Made by a program: the position numbers and the translations under genes. This document shows, in pieces, positions 54,520-64,000 of a stretch of DNA of 64,000 bases. Under the pieces are notes generated by a model, which searched no databases, was not told the origin of the DNA, and saw only the letters and a list, made by a program, of their open reading frames with translations. Numbering within the stretch: the first letter of the stretch is position 1; each line of letters starts with the position of its first letter. Source of the stretch: Siphonodentalium dalli (taxonomy: Eukaryota; Mollusca; Scaphopoda; Gadilida; Siphonodentaliidae). Location of the stretch: assembly GCA_032622095.1 (NCBI GenBank), contig CP136061.1:41919797-41983796 (forward strand), given 5' to 3'.

Positions 54520-54659
54520 TATTGTGGTGGATTGACGGTAACATGGTGTGACATTGACTGCTTGGAGTTTATGTTCAACCGAGTCGCAAAGCGACGAGGT
54601 TGAACATACGCTCCAATCCGTCAATGTCACACCATGTTACCGTCAATCCACCACAATAA
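54520..54659. repeat. Long hairpin with CGAG-TCGCAAAGCGA-CGAG loop
   Basis: TATTGTGGTGGATTGACGGT plus AACATGGTGTGACATTGAC pairs exactly with the right arm to 54659. Inside, GTTCAAC/GTTGAAC closes a loop at 54580-54598 reading CGAGTCGCAAAGCGACGAG, again direct CGAG boxes around a small palindrome. Confidence 0.85.
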
Positions 54660-54939
54660 CGTATATATATGTTCTGCCGCCAGTCCTGGTCATTCTTATA
54701 AATTTGACATTTATTCCGAAGAATGAACGACAGAAAATGTCAAAATCTCCTATCGATCTCGCCATAACGTTGTTCAACGTAAATGACATCGTGAAAAAAA
54801 GCAGGCCAGCGTGAGACGATGAAACGTTTGTCTTGGTTTCCCTTATCTGGACGGATCGAGACGTAAACATAGGATATGTTGCGCGGCTCTCTGACCAATC
54901 AACGACGCGGTTTCTTACTGCCCATATAAAAATATACCT

Positions 54940-55825
54940 GGGTAAATCCACCCAGGTTTTGTGGGCCAAAACCCGGGTGTCAATCTATCTACCAAGACAT
55001 CCACCAACCATCAAGATCCCCTGAAACCCGTGTTTTACCAGGATTAACCCAGGTGAAACTAGACAAAACCCTGGTGTGGATAAACCTGGGTGTAATTACC
55101 CAGGTATACCCTGGTGTTTCCCACCCAGATGTACCTTGGTGTTATTCACCCAGGTGTACCTTGGTGTTATTCACCCAGGTGTTTCCTACACTGATGTTCC
55201 CTACCCAGGTGTATATTGATGTTTCCAACCCAGGTGTACCTTGGAGTTTTCTTACCCCGGTTTACCTTGGTGTTTTCTTACTCAGGTGGATTTTCCAGTG
55301 TTTCCACCCAGGTATACCCTGGGGTTTTCAAAGGGCTTTCCCCCGGGTATTTCTACCAGGGTATACCCCGGGTGTTATAAGCAGGTACCACTCGATTATT
55401 TTACCCTGGTGTACCCCAGCATTTTCACCCATATGTATCCCATGTGCACCACCCTGTTTTACCCTGGTGTTGGAGCACCAGGGTTTATCAGGGTGGTTGC
55501 ACTAGGGTTACACCTGGGTAAAAATACTTGGGTACACCAGGGTAAAATCATCGAGTTGAGCCTGTTCAAGAACACCCGGGATATACCCTGGTAGAAACAC
55601 CTGGGAAACACTTGGGTCGAAATAACCAAGGTACACCTGGGTGGAAACATTGAGATGCACCTGGGTAAGAAAACCCCAAGGTACACCAGGTAAGGAAACA
55701 CCAAGGTACACCTGGGTAGGAAAACACCAAGGTACACCTGGGTGGGAAACACCAAGATACACATGGGTAGGAACACCTGGGTGAATAACACCAAGGTACA
55801 CCTGGGTGGGGATACCAGAGTGAAA
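54940..55825. repeat. Palindromic minisatellite
   Basis: Units near ACCCAGGTGTACCTTGGTGT (20-22 bp, degenerate) run forward from about 54940 to 55470, then the same unit runs in reverse complement to about 55820 (ACACCAAGGTACACCTGGGT). The turn is at about 55472-55488 (TTGGAGCACCAGGG). The open frames on both strands are by-products of the repeat. Confidence 0.85.
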
Positions 55826-55829
55826 TGAT

Positions 55830-57510
55830 GAGGATGGCAATGCAGTAGATTTGCAGGGGTATTGTTATCAATGGAGTTGTTTTAGTATAATAACACATTA
55901 AGGAAACTGATTGTGGAGCCCTATAAGTTTATTCAAAATAAACAAACTAACTAAAGATAAAATATAGAAACACATGTAATACATAAATATATAAACACAT
56001 TAAACTGCATGGGTTAAAATTTTGATCAAAAACACTTGCAAATTCCCTCTTCATACATGTATATGGTATGTTAGGCAAGTTACATGTACACGTAGTTGCA
56101 ATGTATACCGGTACATGACATACTGGTAGACACTAAAATCATTATTTTAGTTCCAATGGCATTTACCAGTATACATGTACCTTGCAACTACATTTCCAGT
56201 GAGGTAGTTTTGTCTCATTTAAACTTTCTAAATGGGTTTCTCCCTTTGAATGACATAAACTAATGTGAGTATACACATGAGCTCTGATGTGAAATACATA
56301 CCCTATGTATACCAAAAAATCATTATTTCTTAGTCTAAGGACATGTTTCCTGTCATTATCTTATTGCTTCAAAATATCGATTTGTATGCTGTAATGCTCC
56401 AGAAATAGCCATATTTTGTCCTGGTTCATAAGAATACATTATTTCTTAATGTTAGAAGGACATGTTTCCTGTTATTATCTGACTCATAAACCCCCAAATG
56501 TACATGTAAACAGAACATTTGGGAAAGAGACACACCATCTTTAACCTTTTTGATATCAGTAGCAATGGGATCAGATAGCAATATATACTATAAATAGTAT
56601 TCAGATGCTAGAAATTAAACAAGCACATTAATTGCACCAACTCGAAACAGTTAACATACCCTGTAGAATACAAACTAGTAACTATGATCAAGGAGGGTGT
56701 CACACACACACCCACCCCGGTTTGGTAATCATGTTTTATTTATAGACACTTAGGTTATAACACCATGCTGATCACAATGAAAGATGTTTTGTTTACATAA
56801 ATTGTGATGACAAGCATTGGGGAATTCCAATTGGAACCAGGCATCACTTAATATATGGAAATCGACAAGGAGAAAAATATAAATATAATGACTGCATTGG
56901 GAGAGGTGGGTTTCTTGACTAAAATGAAACATGGTTCACCCCCATAGCTGAAGGAATACTAATTTTAATAAGAGTGTTAAATCAGACGGGGCATATATTT
57001 AATGTTTGCATCAGCAATCGTTCATGTTTGCTTTAATGTGCTTTGCAGAAAAAAATTCACGAAGAGGATCCTTATTTGGCCCTGTAGCCCATGTTTGATG
57101 GCAGCCTAACAGGCTAACACACTCATAAATTTTAATTATAATCCCAATCGAAATGGGCAGTATTGATACTAGTATATACTGTCAGATAATGTACATGAAT
57201 GTTGGAAATACTAATTACTATGAATCTTCAGAAATAACACAGAATAGTGTGACAATTCAATCACAATTCATTACTGAAGAACAGATAGGCTACCGGTTCA
57301 TGTATTTCAAAAGCATGTATACATGTACATGTACTGTATATACACTAGTATAATACCCTTGACCCAGCATTTAATATAATTACCGTTATAGGCATTCAAG
57401 ATTACTGCGGTAGTATTACCATGTTTCGAACCAATGTCATTTACACATGTGCAAAAATCGGTTACTCTAGAAAAACCAGGGTGATCGATTAACTCGCGAT
57501 TCACATCGGG
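55830..57510. other. No recognised gene; weak duplications
   Basis: TCATTATTTCTTAGTCTAAGGACATGTTTCCTGT (56322) recurs diverged at 56436, and TACATGTACANGTAGTTGCAA with TTGCAACTAC forms a loose inverted repeat at 56080-56200. No coding frame longer than about 65 codons with any family signal. Confidence 0.4.
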
Positions 57511-57514
57511 TGGT

Positions 57515-57661
57515 ATTAGTGTAAGTTAAGCAATATTAATGATAGTGTTCCCAGTTGTGTGGTGGAGCCTGTTACAAGGCGATGTTTACCACCTTGCCGT
57601 GTAACAGGCTCCACCACACAACTGGAAACAATATCACTAATATTGCTTAACTTACTCTAAT
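57515..57661. repeat. Long hairpin, about 60-bp stem
   Basis: ATTAGTGTAAGTTAAGCAAT...GGTGGAGCCTGTTAC pairs with GTAACAGGCTCCACC...ATTGCTTAACTTACTCTAAT with few mismatches. The loop reads AAGGCGATGTTTACCACCTT and lacks the CGAG core of the other long hairpins. Confidence 0.8.
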
Positions 57662-57774
57662 AAAATATATTTAATACTTCATTCAACTAACAGCAAAATC
57701 GCTGTTACATGTACAGCTATGATCTAATTAATAGACCCTCCTTAAAGGCAGGGGTGGCCTTCATGGTGGGTATT

Positions 57775-58675
57775 GCTGTTAAAGGTCCTCAATCCGATCA
57801 GACGCTCCTAAATTACTATTTATTTGGTTTGTGGGTAAATAAATTTTGATTCGAGATGAGGAACCCATCCATCAAAGCTCAGAGTGGTCAGATATCGATT
57901 TTTGAAGCATGAATACAGATGGTTATGTTTAAGAATACAATGTAGCATCTTGTGAAGTGTTGTGCAGTTTGGGTCACTAATAAGATCTTTAATCACATAC
58001 AATATACCAGTACACAGTTAATGTGCTTACAAGTAATCAGCATCGAAAAATCCACCACAGATTATGGTAGTATAAAGACTAGCACTGCACCTTCATGTAC
58101 ATGTAAGTGATAAATTGATAATGTACTATGACATAAACTCATATATCGCTGTGTTAACTACAAAGTACAGTATGTGTACATATACTGTTATCATTCAGTT
58201 GTTTTAACTAGCGGTATAAAGGTGCGTGATTGCCAGTTACATGTAAGGTTTTAACAGTTCTTTAATCACATTTTGGGTCACTAATAAGATCTTTAATCAC
58301 ATACAATATACCAGTACACAGTTAATGTGCTTACACCAACAACAACAACATTTTTAGAAATTCCGCTTCAGTTATCAGAATTGATTAATTGCCCCAAAAT
58401 AATGCTAACCATTGCCCGAAACGTGTTATTTATCAACATGTTGTTTGACGAAATTTGGCCTTATTATCAACACAAAGGCTCTTGATTTAGGAGTTAACCA
58501 TCTTCATCCGCAATGTGGTCCGAGGCCGTCTGCTCGTCGACGTTTTACTGGGCCACTAATAAGTCTCGATGGTAAAAAATAATAGATTTCAAAAATCGTT
58601 ATCTAATAACTCTGAGCTATGATAGGTGGGTTCCTCGACTCGAATCAAATGTTATTTACCCCCCCCCCCGAATCC
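57775..58675. mobile_element. Inverted-end element abutting the 25-bp satellite
   Basis: 57780-57905 (CTCCTAAATTACTATTTATTTGG, GATTCGAGATGAGGAACCC, AAAGCTCAGAGT, ATATCGATTTTTGA) is mirrored at 58580-58690. 57950-58030 (GGGTCACTAATAAGATCTTT...ACACAGTTAATGTGCTTAC) is repeated directly at 58270-58335. 58335-58465 is the inverted copy of 60800-60935. Confidence 0.6.
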
Positions 58676-59632
58676 AAATAAATAGTAATTGAGGGGCGCT
58701 TAATAAATAGTAATTGAGGGGCGCTTAATAAATAGTAATTGAGGGGCGCTTAATAAACAGTAATTGAGGGGCGCTTAATAAATTGTAATTGAGGGGCCCT
58801 TAATAAATAGTAATTGAGGGGCGCTTAATAAATAGTAATTGAGGGGCGCTTAATAAATAGTAATTGAGGGGCGCTTAATGAATAGTAATTGAGGGGCGCT
58901 TAATAAACAGTAATTGAGGGGCCCTTAATAAATAGTAATTGAGGGGCCCTTAATAAATAGTAATTGAGGGGCGCTTAATAAATAGTAATTGAGGGGCGCT
59001 TAATAAATAGTAATTGAGGGGCGCTTAATAAATAGTAATTGAGGGGCGCTTAATAAATAGTAATTGAGGGGCGCTTAATAAATAGTAATTGAGGGGCCCT
59101 TAATAAATAGTAATTGAGGGGCGCTTAATAAAAAGTAATTGAGGGGCGCTTAATAAATAGTAATTGAGGGGCCCTTAATAAATAGTAATTGAGGGGCGCT
59201 TAATAAATAGTAATTGAGGGGCGCGTAATAAATAGTAATTGAGGGGCGCTTAATAAATAGTAATTGAGGGGCCCTTAATAAATAGTAATTGAGGGGCGCT
59301 TAATAAATAGTAATTGAGGGGCACTTAATAAATAGTAATTGAGGGGCGCTTAATAAATAGTAATTGAGGGGCGCTTAATAAATAGTAATTGAGGGGCCGT
59401 TAATAAATAGTAATTAATGTGTGCTTAATAAATAGTAATTGAGGGGCGCTTAATAAATAGTAATTGAGGGGCGCTTAATAAATAGTAATTGAGGGGCCCT
59501 TAATAAATAGTAATTGAGGGGCGCTTAATAAATAGTAATTGAGAGGCCCTTAATAAATAGTAATTGAGGGGCGCTTAATAAATAGTAATTGAGGGGCGCT
59601 TAATAAATAGTAATTGAGGGGCGCTTAATCGG
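58676..59632. repeat. 25-bp satellite, about 38 copies
   Basis: TAATAAATAGTAATTGAGGG with GCGCT (25 bp) is repeated with very little variation; GCGCTT and GCCCTT forms alternate irregularly. The unit is the terminal sequence of the neighbouring inverted-end element (compare 57808-57830, reversed). Confidence 0.95.
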
Positions 59633-59651
59633 ATGATGCATCTTTAAGTAA

Positions 59652-60620
59652 ACTTCGACCGATCCGAACCATTCATAATTATGTTGTCATGTTGACACTT
59701 CGACCGATCCGAACCATTCATAATTATGTTGTCATGTTGACACTTCGACCGATCCGAACCATTCATAATTATGTTCTCATGGTGACACTTCGACCGATCC
59801 GAACCATTCATAATTATGTTGTCATGTTGACACTTCGACCGATCCGAAACATTCATAATTATGTTGTCGTGTTGACACTTCGACCGATCCGAACCATTCA
59901 TAATTATGTTGTCATGTTGACACTTCGACCGATCCGAAACATTCATAATTATGTTGTCATGTTGACACTTCGACCGATCCGAACCATTCATAATTATGTT
60001 GTCATGTTGACACTTCGACCGATCCGAAACATTCATAATTATGTTGTCATGTTGACACTTCGACCGATCCGAACCATTCATAATTATGTTGTCATGTTGA
60101 CACTTCGACCGATCCGAAACATTCATAATTATGTTGTCATGTTGACACTTCGACCGATCCGAAACATTCATAATTATGTTGTCATGTTGACACTTCGACC
60201 GATCCGAAACATTCATAATTATGTTGTCATGTTGACACTTCGACCGATCCGAACCATTCATAATTATGTTGTTCATGTTGACTCGACCGATCCGAACCAT
60301 TCATAATTATGTTGTTCATGTTGACTCGACCGATCCGAACCATTCATAATTATGTTGTTCATGTCGATCCGAACCATTCATAATTATGTTGTTCATGTTG
60401 ACACTTCGACCGATCCGAACCATTCATAATTATGTTGTTCATGTTGACTCGACCGATCCGAACCATTCATAATTATGTTGTTCATGTTGACTCGACCGAT
60501 CCGAACCATTCATAATTATGTTGTTCGTGTCGATCCGAACCATTCATAATTATGTTGTTCATGTTGACACTTCGACCGATCCGAACAATTCATAATTATG
60601 TTGTTCATGTTGACACATGT
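59652..60620. repeat. 45-bp satellite, about 21 copies
   Basis: CTTCGACCGATCCGAACCAT followed by TCATAATTATGTTGTCATGTTGACA repeats every 45 bp. CCGAACC and CCGAAAC variants alternate between 59850 and 60150, suggesting a 90-bp higher-order unit. After 60240 units vary (TTGTTCATG, missing ACACTT). Because 45 is a multiple of three, long frames are open on both strands; these are not genes. Confidence 0.95.
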
Positions 60621-60645
60621 GTTCTCAGTCAAAACTATTTTTCTA

Positions 60646-60705
60646 ATAACCCTAACCCTAAACCCTAACCATAACCCTAAACCTAACCCTAACCCTAACC
60701 CTAAC
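60646..60705. repeat. Interstitial telomeric repeat (CCCTAA)n
   Basis: About nine near-perfect CCCTAA units with a few AACCATAA or AAACCTAA variants. This is the TTAGGG-type telomere repeat on the minus strand, sitting between the 45-bp satellite and a dispersed repeat. Confidence 0.85.
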
Positions 60706-61030
60706 ATGTTGGTGTGATTATATAGGGACCATCGAATCGGATTGAGTACACACACGGATTCTCAAAACATACCTTAAAGTGATGTGAAACACTCCGGTTG
60801 GGTGATCAAATATTTCGTCGAACAACATGTTGATAAATAACAGGTTTCTGGCAATGGTTAGCATTATTTTGGGGCAATTAATCAATTCTAATAACTGAAG
60901 CGGCATTTCTAAAAATGTAGTTGTTGTTGGTGTGATTATATAGGGAACATCGAATCGGATTGAGTACGCTTTGTTCATTCCACACACACGGATTCTCAAA
61001 ACATACCCGGCTTAAAGTGATGTGAAACAC
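60706..61030. repeat. Dispersed repeat with two direct copies of its start
   Basis: GTTGGTGTGATTATATAGGG, ATCGAATCGGATTGAGTAC, GGATTCTCAAAACATACC and AAACACTCCGGTTGGGTGAT occur at 60710-60810 and again at 60930-61050. 60800-60935 is the inverted copy of 58335-58465; a relic is at 985-1150. Confidence 0.65.
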
Positions 61031-61039
61031 TCCGGTTGG

Positions 61040-61440
61040 GTGATCAAATATAAATGGGGAATAATCTTGCTCAAAGTAGTTATGTTTACAAATATTAGAT
61101 CCAAGTTGACAACCAACACCGTCATTATTATATATTAATTAAATACAGTGACTCTCGTTGGCGAAATCGTCTTCGTTAGCTTATCGCAGATAGTTGCGTC
61201 CCGAATCTAGAAGTATAAATATTTACAATTGCGCGTAGACAAGGCAGGGGTGAAGGAGAAGATCACGCGATCTTTTCGACCATCCCGGGCGCTTCGCGCC
61301 CATCTACTCACTTTAAAAGACAAGGCAGTGTTTTCTATGGAGTGGTAAGGTCGATTTGTTTTGAAATTTTCGGCGATGTTACTAGAATGCTATATTCCTC
61401 CAGTTGACATAGTGCCAGAATACTAACTTACTAGTTTCAC
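61040..61440. repeat. Copy of the 33.44-33.74 kb repeat, inverted
   Basis: Shares TAAATATTTACAATTG, AGATAGTTGCGTCCC and GAAATTTTCGGCGATGTTAC with the reverse complement of 33440-33740. A hairpin GGGCGCTTCGCGCCC lies at about 61288-61302 inside it and splits the match. Confidence 0.55.
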
Positions 61441-62600
61441 ACACCCGAATAAGTACATAATATGTCTTTAAACAACATAGTTTGATGATGGGTGGCTAGA
61501 ATTGTTCTTTTGGAAACAAAGCAAGTCATATTGATCGACATGCATTTAGAGCGGTCCTGCATCACGGGGTTCGGTGAACTTGACGGCTCCGAACCATTCA
61601 TGCATTGTTCTTGTTCTCCAAGTGTTGTCTTGCTACCATCGATATTTCCGATATATACCCGACAACGATATGTTATTTAAAAAATCGAAAGGCTTTTATG
61701 TAGAGTTCCAGAACACGTTGATTCTCTGAACATATGTAGGAGGGATAATCTGAAGGTTTAATGCTACCGGTCTCATAGAAATTAAAAATCCACCCGTTTC
61801 ACCTGAAGTAACTGAGGCCCTAATTACGAGCTATAAATCGACAAGTGCTACTTTTGGTACCAAGAGTTTCTATTGGGACGCATATATATAAACACGTAGA
61901 AGAGATTAATTTGGGTGTCACCATGATACATTGTGAGCGATTTTTCTGAATGAATCGGTACCAAAATAACAAAATAGAAAACAAAACAAAAATAATTCAG
62001 AGGAAGTCTTGGAAATAATTGTTAACGCATACAAACCACTTTTCCACAAACCCCTCGATTTTTGTCTGATAACTGTTGGCAACTCTCGATAATATTTGGC
62101 AAAACAACATGGAAAAAAACAAATGTTTATGCAGCACAGACCCTGCTTCATTTATAAGAGATAACAAGATGGTCGTGGAGCGCCAAATGGGGGGGGGGGG
62201 GGTCATCCCGCAATAAATTGATAAGCGATGGTGTTGTCGTTCGACTCGGGGAAAGTCCCTGGAATAAAATATCAAAATCCACTTTGGGGAAATTCAGGGT
62301 CTCAAGTTTTGAATGTTAGACCCAATTGGATCATTTGATATCTCACTTCCAAATACGCAGTATATCATTTGAGTAACCCTGTCAAGAAAATGGGCCATTT
62401 ATAAACTGTTCCAATATAATCGGAAGTTTATGTTTATGTTTACATTCCTTCATTGGTGTATGTTTATACCAATATAAAAACATTTTTTAAATACATATAT
62501 ATTCGGAAGTCGTTTACCTCTGATAAGAATATTAATGTAGATAACACTTTTTTATATTTCAGCCATAGACACTTGGTATTGAAATGTCCGGGTGAAAAAG
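61441..62600. other. No recognised feature
   Basis: Frames up to about 90 codons at 61492-61680 and 61918-62275 have no family resemblance. A run of G at 62189-62201 is the only low-complexity stretch. Confidence 0.3.
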
Positions 62601-62602
62601 TT

Positions 62603-63650
62603 AGTCAATATGACTAACTATGTAACTAACTTAGGTTAGTCAAACGTTTTTCCCTATTATGACTAACTTCAGTCATAATGCAGAAAAGTATTCATAGTGA
62701 TCGACTAGGGTGATGTTAGTCATAATGCAGACAAGTATTCATAGTGATCGACTAGGGTGATGTTAGTCATAATACAGAAAAGTATTCATAGTGATCGACC
62801 CTGGTGATGATAGTCATAATGCAGAAAAGTATTCATAGTGATCGACTAGAGTGGTGTTAGTCATAACGACTAAGAAGTATTCATAGTGATCGACTAGGGT
62901 GATGTTAGTCATAACCATCTAAGAAATATTCATTGTGATCGACTAGGGTGATGTTAGTCATAACGACTAAGAAGTATTCATAGTGATCGACTAGGGTGAT
63001 GTTAGTCATAACCATCTAAGAAGTGATTATCAAAAACGACTGATTGGGGCATTAGACAAGAATTGTGTTAGTCAAAATTACAAGGATTGAGTCATAGTGA
63101 CTTACTTTTCTTAGTCACTCGGAAGGTGAAGATATAATATTGTGGACATTTCGTACAAATAATTCCAATACTCAACCAGATGATATATCCATAACCAGTA
63201 ACCGATTTCAAAACAGGACAAGTTTCAATCAATTCTCTAAAACACAGATTACAATACCGGTCTGTTGAGAGGTATACCAATAGTTTGTGGTATGAGTCTG
63301 TTTAACTGGTTAATTTCCAATATGTCAGTTGTGTCTATGAAATAAGACCATTGTTTTCCAAATAAAGTAGCCTTTGGAATAGGGGTGAAGTTCTGATATA
63401 TAATTATGTCCTTATAACTTCCCAACAAACATCACAAGTATAGTTCTAACAGAATTACGATGCAATGGAAATTGAACATTTAGCAAGAAATGTTAAACAT
63501 TAATAATTTAAGACAGTGTTGCAATTAGAGTTATTCTTCGTGCAACTTAGTCACCATGAGTTAGTTAGTCATAGTGACTCGCTGAAAGGTGTGGGTTAGT
63601 CGAACTTATTCCAAATGCTTGTGACTAACCATAACTTTTTAACAAATTGA
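62603..63650. mobile_element. Element with GGTTAGTC-type ends and 46-50-bp internal tandem repeat
   Basis: The left end has GTTAGTCAATATGACTAACT and GGTTAGTCAAACG; the right end has GAGTTAGTTAGTCATAGTGA and GGGTTAGTCGAAC. Between 62670 and 63020 a unit with TAGTCATAATGCAGAAAAGT, ATTCATAGTGATCGACTAGG and GTGATGT repeats seven or eight times. The repeated TTAGTC words could be binding sites for a transposase. No coding frame. Confidence 0.5.
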
Positions 63651-63693
63651 CCTGAATTGTTTCTCCGTGTATACTCCATCTCTGTGACAAGTA

Positions 63694-63824
63694 ACATTTG
63701 TTCGGTGGTTTTATGAATTTTCGGTAGTGGTTTCACACATTTGTTCGGTGGTTTTGTGACTTTTCGGTAGGAGTTTCACACATTTGTTCGGTGGTTTTGT
63801 GACTTTTCGGTAGGGTTTCACACT
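63694..63824. repeat. 43-bp tandem repeat, 3 copies
   Basis: ACATTTGTTCGGTGGTTTTG followed by TGACTTTTCGGTAGGAGTTTCAC is repeated three times. The minus-strand frame through it is a by-product. Confidence 0.9.
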
Positions 63825-64000
63825 ACTGTCGTGTTGCAATGGCTTTCGTGCTGCATATGAGATAACTGTAGGGCAGAATAATGAAACAGTTACAGAGAAA
63901 ACACTTTTGGACTTTGCTATTGAATCCATATTAATTGAATCCAGACAACTTGGAGTTGTAGACCCATTGTGGTGGGGACACAATCGCGTGTTCCACATGT

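Noticed and set aside
55053-55898. Frames with GVPWCFLTQVYLGV-type repeats on both strands
   Set aside because: They come from the palindromic minisatellite; several frames are open at the same place, which a real gene would not show.
59644-60306. Frames of 218 and 205 codons on opposite strands
   Set aside because: They are translations of the 45-bp satellite, open only because the period is a multiple of three.
1-64000. tRNA and rRNA genes, endogenous viral genes, LTR retrotransposons
   Set aside because: I looked for tRNA cloverleaf words, integrase/protease motifs and LTR pairs and saw none convincing; the reverse transcriptases present are of the non-LTR type.

Overview
This is a eukaryotic, AT-rich and extremely repeat-dense window, most probably from a marine mollusc or another lophotrochozoan. 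The reasons are the split genes with GT-AG introns, a secreted PAN + C-type lectin gene of the perlucin-like kind common in molluscs, very frequent ACATGTA words, CR1- and Tx1/L1-type LINEs, and a short run of CCCTAA (TTAGGG-type telomere) repeats. Nothing looks bacterial or viral. The species assignment is inference. All splice sites were placed by eye from reading-frame continuity.

Coding content is small. (1) 302-5192 (+) is the 3' part of a multi-exon gene ending in a Cys-rich, PHD-like finger; the last exon carries a one-base frameshift in an A-run. (2) 7060-7505 (-) is a broken gene with the same Cys-rich finger followed by a stretch that looks OTU/vertnin-like. (3) 10759-12918 (+) is an almost intact intronless gene for a C2H2 zinc-finger protein with a C-terminal SWIM zinc finger, preceded by a mini-ORF with one C2H2 finger. 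(4) 25556-48123 (+) is a four-exon gene (25556-25823, 33129-33179, 38842-39033, 47918-48123) for a secreted 238-residue PAN + CTLD lectin, with about 22 kb of span filled by mobile DNA. (5) Degenerate C2H2 zinc-finger arrays lie in opposite orientation at 22580-23135 (+) and 23775-24245 (-).

The remainder is transposons and satellites. 1-10 kb: dispersed repeats and TTAA-flanked MITEs. 13-16.6 kb: foldback elements rich in the palindrome TTGCGCTTAAGCGCAA. 17.5-24.4 kb: a 6.9 kb composite element whose left end is interrupted by a 4.8 kb foldback element with 1.25 kb arms and a minisatellite core. 27.6-36 kb: TIR elements, a CT microsatellite in a foldback, and a CR1-like LINE end. 36.5-46.6 kb: a 49-bp satellite, then a minisatellite that reiterates the end of the third lectin exon with its splice donor, invaded by a Tx1-like LINE that is itself invaded by a second LINE. 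47-57.7 kb: many palindromes. 57.8-61 kb: 25-bp and 45-bp satellites and interstitial telomeric repeats between inverted flanks. 61-64 kb: more tandem repeats.

The most unusual observations are a set of hairpins with unrelated stems but the same loop core (CGAGCCnnnGGCGAG), the splice-donor minisatellite in the lectin gene, the datable LINE-in-LINE-in-minisatellite nesting with clean target duplications, and zinc-finger gene fragments carried in inverted arms of a mobile element.
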